DNA from: Rapana venosa
Lineage: Eukaryota; Mollusca; Gastropoda; Neogastropoda; Muricidae
Assembly: GCA_028751875.1 (NCBI GenBank)
Contig: CM054145.1
Span: 42,208,080-42,272,079 of the forward strand
DNA: 64,000 nucleotides
Direction: 5' to 3'
Each line of letters starts with the position of its first letter. The stretch's first letter is position 1. A model generated the notes under the pieces. That model worked only from the letters and a program-made list of their open reading frames with translations. It did not search any database and was not told the origin of the DNA. Below are positions 61,093-64,000 of this stretch, one piece after another. Made by a program: the position numbers and the translations under genes.

Positions 61093-61270
61093 CACACGAA
61101 GGGAACTAAGCCACTGGCATGTCTGCACTTAAAGTTAACCCGGGAGATCCAAAAAAATCTTACCTCTTAATTCACCAGCCGTAGCTGTCCAGATTCGAAC
61201 CACGACTTCATGGACCCACGGAAAAACAGTCGAAATGGTCTTAACCACCCCGACCTCTTAGCGTCTCTTG
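60780..61270 (-). mobile_element. SINE group C with internal microsatellite expansion
   Basis: Minus-strand head AGGTCGGGGTGGTTAAGACC and GTGGTTCGAATCTGGAC, body GTGGCTTAGTTCCCTTCGTG. At the short TATATACACCTG stretch of the 57860 copy this one has (TA)n and (GATA)n instead. The body resumes as AAGATCAAACATGCATGTTA. Confidence 0.8.
60914..61088. repeat. (TCTA)n and (TA)n array inside the SINE
   Basis: About 120 bases of TCTA with a few variants are followed by about 48 bases of TA. Group C body sequence flanks it on both sides. Confidence 0.92.
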
Positions 61271-61597
61271 TACGGACGAATGAAAGAGAGCCATGGCACA
61301 ACTTTCTCGAAAAAAAACAAAAAAGTGCACATTAGTTCGTATGGTAGGTATCCTTGTCGTTGGAATCGCCATTGCAGATAGGGGCTCATTGTTCTGCTGC
61401 AATGCTGGGAGTCTTCATTTAGATCATTGTATTACAGCGTGCTGACTGCGTACTGGGTGTGTTCCTTTTCTTTGATTCTGGCTAATCCTCTATAGAGGTT
61501 GACTGGGCTTTTTGACGTGTGCGCTTGATGCTCTGCGTGCGTTCGCACTCCAGATCTTGGGTTTTTTGGTTGTGTTTTTGTGTGTGTGTGCGTGTTT

Positions 61598-62060
61598 GTT
61601 TGGGTTTTTTCCGTTCCTCGGCTTGAGCTCCTAGGTTCACCAATGTGAGAGGCTTTTTTTTTTTTTTTTGCATATGCGACAGTCCCCCCCCCCCCCCCCC
61701 CCCCCTCCGCGCCCACTACTATTTAGGTAACGGCATTTCGACTTCGGGGGCAGTGTCCGGGCACGATATCTGTGTGCATGTGTTTTTAAAGTGTTGTCAT
61801 CCGTTATTACCGGCACGAAATGGCCTACTCTTTCAGAAAGGCGGAGCGGGTGTTTAACGTGTACGCAAGATGTTCTGCGTGCGTTCGCACACAGGGCCTC
61901 TATTTAATAGTCTCATCCGAAGGACTTTCACATTCAGTTCGATTTTCTCGTCAAACTGGGGGAAGAAAGGCGAGTCTGGGAATCGAACCCAGAACCTTAC
62001 GGTTTACTTGTTAGGCAGGTGAACGTCTTAAATAGCCGAAGTGCCGGAACCTTCCTTCTT
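61598..62060 (-). mobile_element. SINE group A with tail T2
   Basis: Minus-strand head AAGACGTTCACCTGCC and GGTTCTGGGTTCGATTCCC, the full group A body, then CCGAAGTCGAAATGCCGTTA and GGAGCTCAAGCCGAGGAACG. A 21-base G run and a 17-base A run interrupt the T2 part. Confidence 0.85.
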
Positions 62061-62696
62061 GATCTTGTTTTTTTTTTTACGTCTCAGCCAAAGGACTGGC
62101 AAGGAAATGCAGCCAGGACCAATGTAAACTAACGGCGGGGAAATCCCCTCAAAACAAAAGGTTGGGTAGATCATCCCCGGCTCCAGATGACAAATCGTAG
62201 GTTCTGTCACCACTTAGCTCCCTTTCCGTGTTCAATATGTACCCGGTTGTACCACAGACATCCTATAAGTATTAGTTCATTTATAGCTAATTAATGGGTT
62301 GTACCCATTTTTCCTCCCTGATTACAGCGAGTGTTCTTGAGTACGGAGACGTGTAGAGACATTTGGCCAGTTATTTGTTGTTGGGTCAAAACCGGAGAGA
62401 ATGAACTCACTGGATCTTATACTTGTCTATGTCCATTTCTATGAGCCACCGTCTTCAAGGAAAAACAATGCAAGATAGGAGAAGCTAAGAGGGAGAATGG
62501 GTTGGGTACAGAGAGCGAGACGAGAGAGTGTAGAGAAGAGGAGAGAGATTGAGAGAGAAGAGAGAGAAGAACACAGGAGCAGTATAAAACTGCTAAAGAA
62601 GACGATGAGGAAAAACCAACGAATCAGAGAGGAGAGAAGAAAGAGCGAAGAAGAAGACAGGTAGACAAACGAGAAAGAAGACAGAGGGGAGACAGT

Positions 62697-62705
62697 CAAA
62701 GAGAC

Positions 62706-62743
<38 letters not shown>

Positions 62744-62792
62744 AGAGAGAGAAGAGAGAGAGAAGAGGAGAAGAGAGAGAGAGAGAGAGAGA
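62697..62792. repeat. Interrupted (GA)n array
   Basis: GA-rich stretch within a purine-rich strand from about 62460 to 62800. Confidence 0.9.
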
Positions 62793-63354
62793 GCGAGCTA
62801 CGGACAGACAGAAGGAATGAATTGTTAAGAATAGTTGTAATCTCAGACAAACTGCTTTACGAACAAGAGAGAGCAAAAAGGAGGTGCAGACAAAACAGAT
62901 GATTCTGAGGCAAAGCCTTAAGATGACATGTCCCTGCTTGTGATCAAATTCTTTTATAACATCATTGACAGAAGGTAGCTCGCACTGTTGTAACAGCTTA
63001 GACACTAACTAGTGATTTTTTTGTTTTTTGCTTTTTACTTCAATATTTCCAGGAGTTTAACGCTAGAAACCCAATAAATATCCTAGAAATCAATAATCAT
63101 TGTGCCGACAGGGGATATCTGGTGATTTGCCTCTGATCAGCACCTGTGGGTTTGACTCTTTGAAGATTTTGGCTCTACCATCTATGACCCATGGCTTAAG
63201 TAAGAACATCTTTCAAACCATTTTAAAAAAAAAACCCAAAACCGTCTTCATATTCTTTTAAAACAACAAATTGCGTCATAACCTGTGACATATACATTTT
63301 GCTGTGAATAATGTTTTCCGTCACACACACACACCACACCACACACACACACAC

Positions 63355-63650
63355 ACCACGCCCAGGTTCGAGCCCAAGTTCGCGCTACCTCCCAAACGCC
63401 CGACAGTCCTCCGGATGAGACTATACACCGAGGTCCCCTGTGCAAACGCACGCAGAACATTTTGCGCGCATGATAAACCTGTTCCACCTTTTGGAAGAGT
63501 AGTAAGCCATTTGTGTTTTTTATGGGAATAGACAACACAATTTACAAACCCGCATACACACGGGAACTGGATGTTAAAAACAAAACAACAACGCCACACC
63601 ACATTGAGCGCTTATTCCATTATCCTCGAAACAAATGAAGAAACAAGTAA
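63355..63650 (+). mobile_element. SINE group A, tail T1
   Basis: CCCAGGTTCGAGCCC (box B-like), GGATGAGACTATACACCGAG, CGCACGCAGAACATTTTGCG, GGAACTGGATG and TTATTCCATTATCCTCGAAA. Confidence 0.82.
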
Positions 63651-63707
63651 AAAGAGAGGGCAGTATGTTGTGGAGATGTTTTAGAAGGATGGATGATATG
63701 AACAGCG

Positions 63708-63842
63708 CGCACACACACACACACACGCACGCACGCACGCACCACGCACTCACGCACACACACACACACACACACACAACACACACACACACACACACTG
63801 ACAACAAGCGTCGAAGGAGGAGGAGGAGGAGGAGGAGGAGGT
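63708..63842. repeat. (AC)n and (GGA)n arrays
   Basis: AC with GCAC interruptions at 63708-63799 and ten GGA units at 63813-63842. Confidence 0.95.
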
Positions 63843-64000
63843 TACGACATATTGGAATGGAGAGAGAATTGCAGTAAATCCCTTTTGGCACAGCACAGGG
63901 GCACTGTTCTGCTGAGTGAGGCCCTCACTGGGTTGCAATAGGAGACAGCGATTTGCGTATTCATTGCCAGATTAGCGTGGTCCTCCCTCCCTCCTTCCCT

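Overview
The window is nuclear DNA from an intron-rich, AT-leaning animal genome loaded with microsatellites and short retroposons. Protein matches are to general metazoan genes. The many tRNA-headed SINEs, the RTE- and L2/CR1-like LINEs and the long GA, CA and TA arrays point to a marine mollusc, most likely a caenogastropod snail. That placement is inference, since no taxon-diagnostic gene is present.

Four protein-coding genes can be assigned. (1) 424-8057, minus: eIF1A, four coding exons, with the acidic C-terminal exon(s) beyond the left edge. (2) 14945-23202, minus: BLOC1S3, rebuilt as six exons including a 20-nt microexon, 225 aa. (3) 32431-33381, plus: SNIP1, with the whole reading frame in one exon that starts right after a splice acceptor. 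(4) 55241-59459, minus: the last two coding exons of an SLC16-type monocarboxylate transporter whose 5' part lies beyond the right edge. The genes serve unrelated housekeeping or cellular functions: start-codon selection, lysosome-related organelle biogenesis, splicing and transcription, and solute transport. Nothing suggests an operon or a gene cluster. BLOC1S3 and SNIP1 are head to head, and a CpG-containing exon-like stretch lies between them at about 24.15-24.34 kb.

Most of the rest is transposable-element debris that can be dissected in detail. There is an L2/CR1-like LINE with an open RT frame (9204-10788). There is a 3.2-kb RTE-like LINE with a 5' inversion and a 12-bp target-site duplication (25076-28319). 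Truncated relatives lie at 20255-21062, 29326-29660, 29826-30318 and 38060-38880, the last with a 13-bp duplication. An RNase H-bearing LINE remnant is at 41520-42175. At least four SINE groups occur, one with a 5S rRNA-like promoter. They exchange 3' tail modules among themselves, and one copy carries a tail shared with LINEs. A palindrome-ended MITE-like element (40713-41120) and an unassigned repeat of up to about 350 bp in three copies complete the set.

By region: 0-8 kb eIF1A; 8-14.8 kb intergenic with LINE and SINEs; 14.9-23.2 kb BLOC1S3; 23.2-32.4 kb intergenic or SNIP1 5' region filled by LINEs; 32.4-33.4 kb SNIP1; 33.4-54.3 kb gene-poor with minisatellites and SINEs; 54.3-64 kb SLC16 3' half and its repeat-packed intron, including a roughly 600-bp tract that is G-rich on the transcribed strand.
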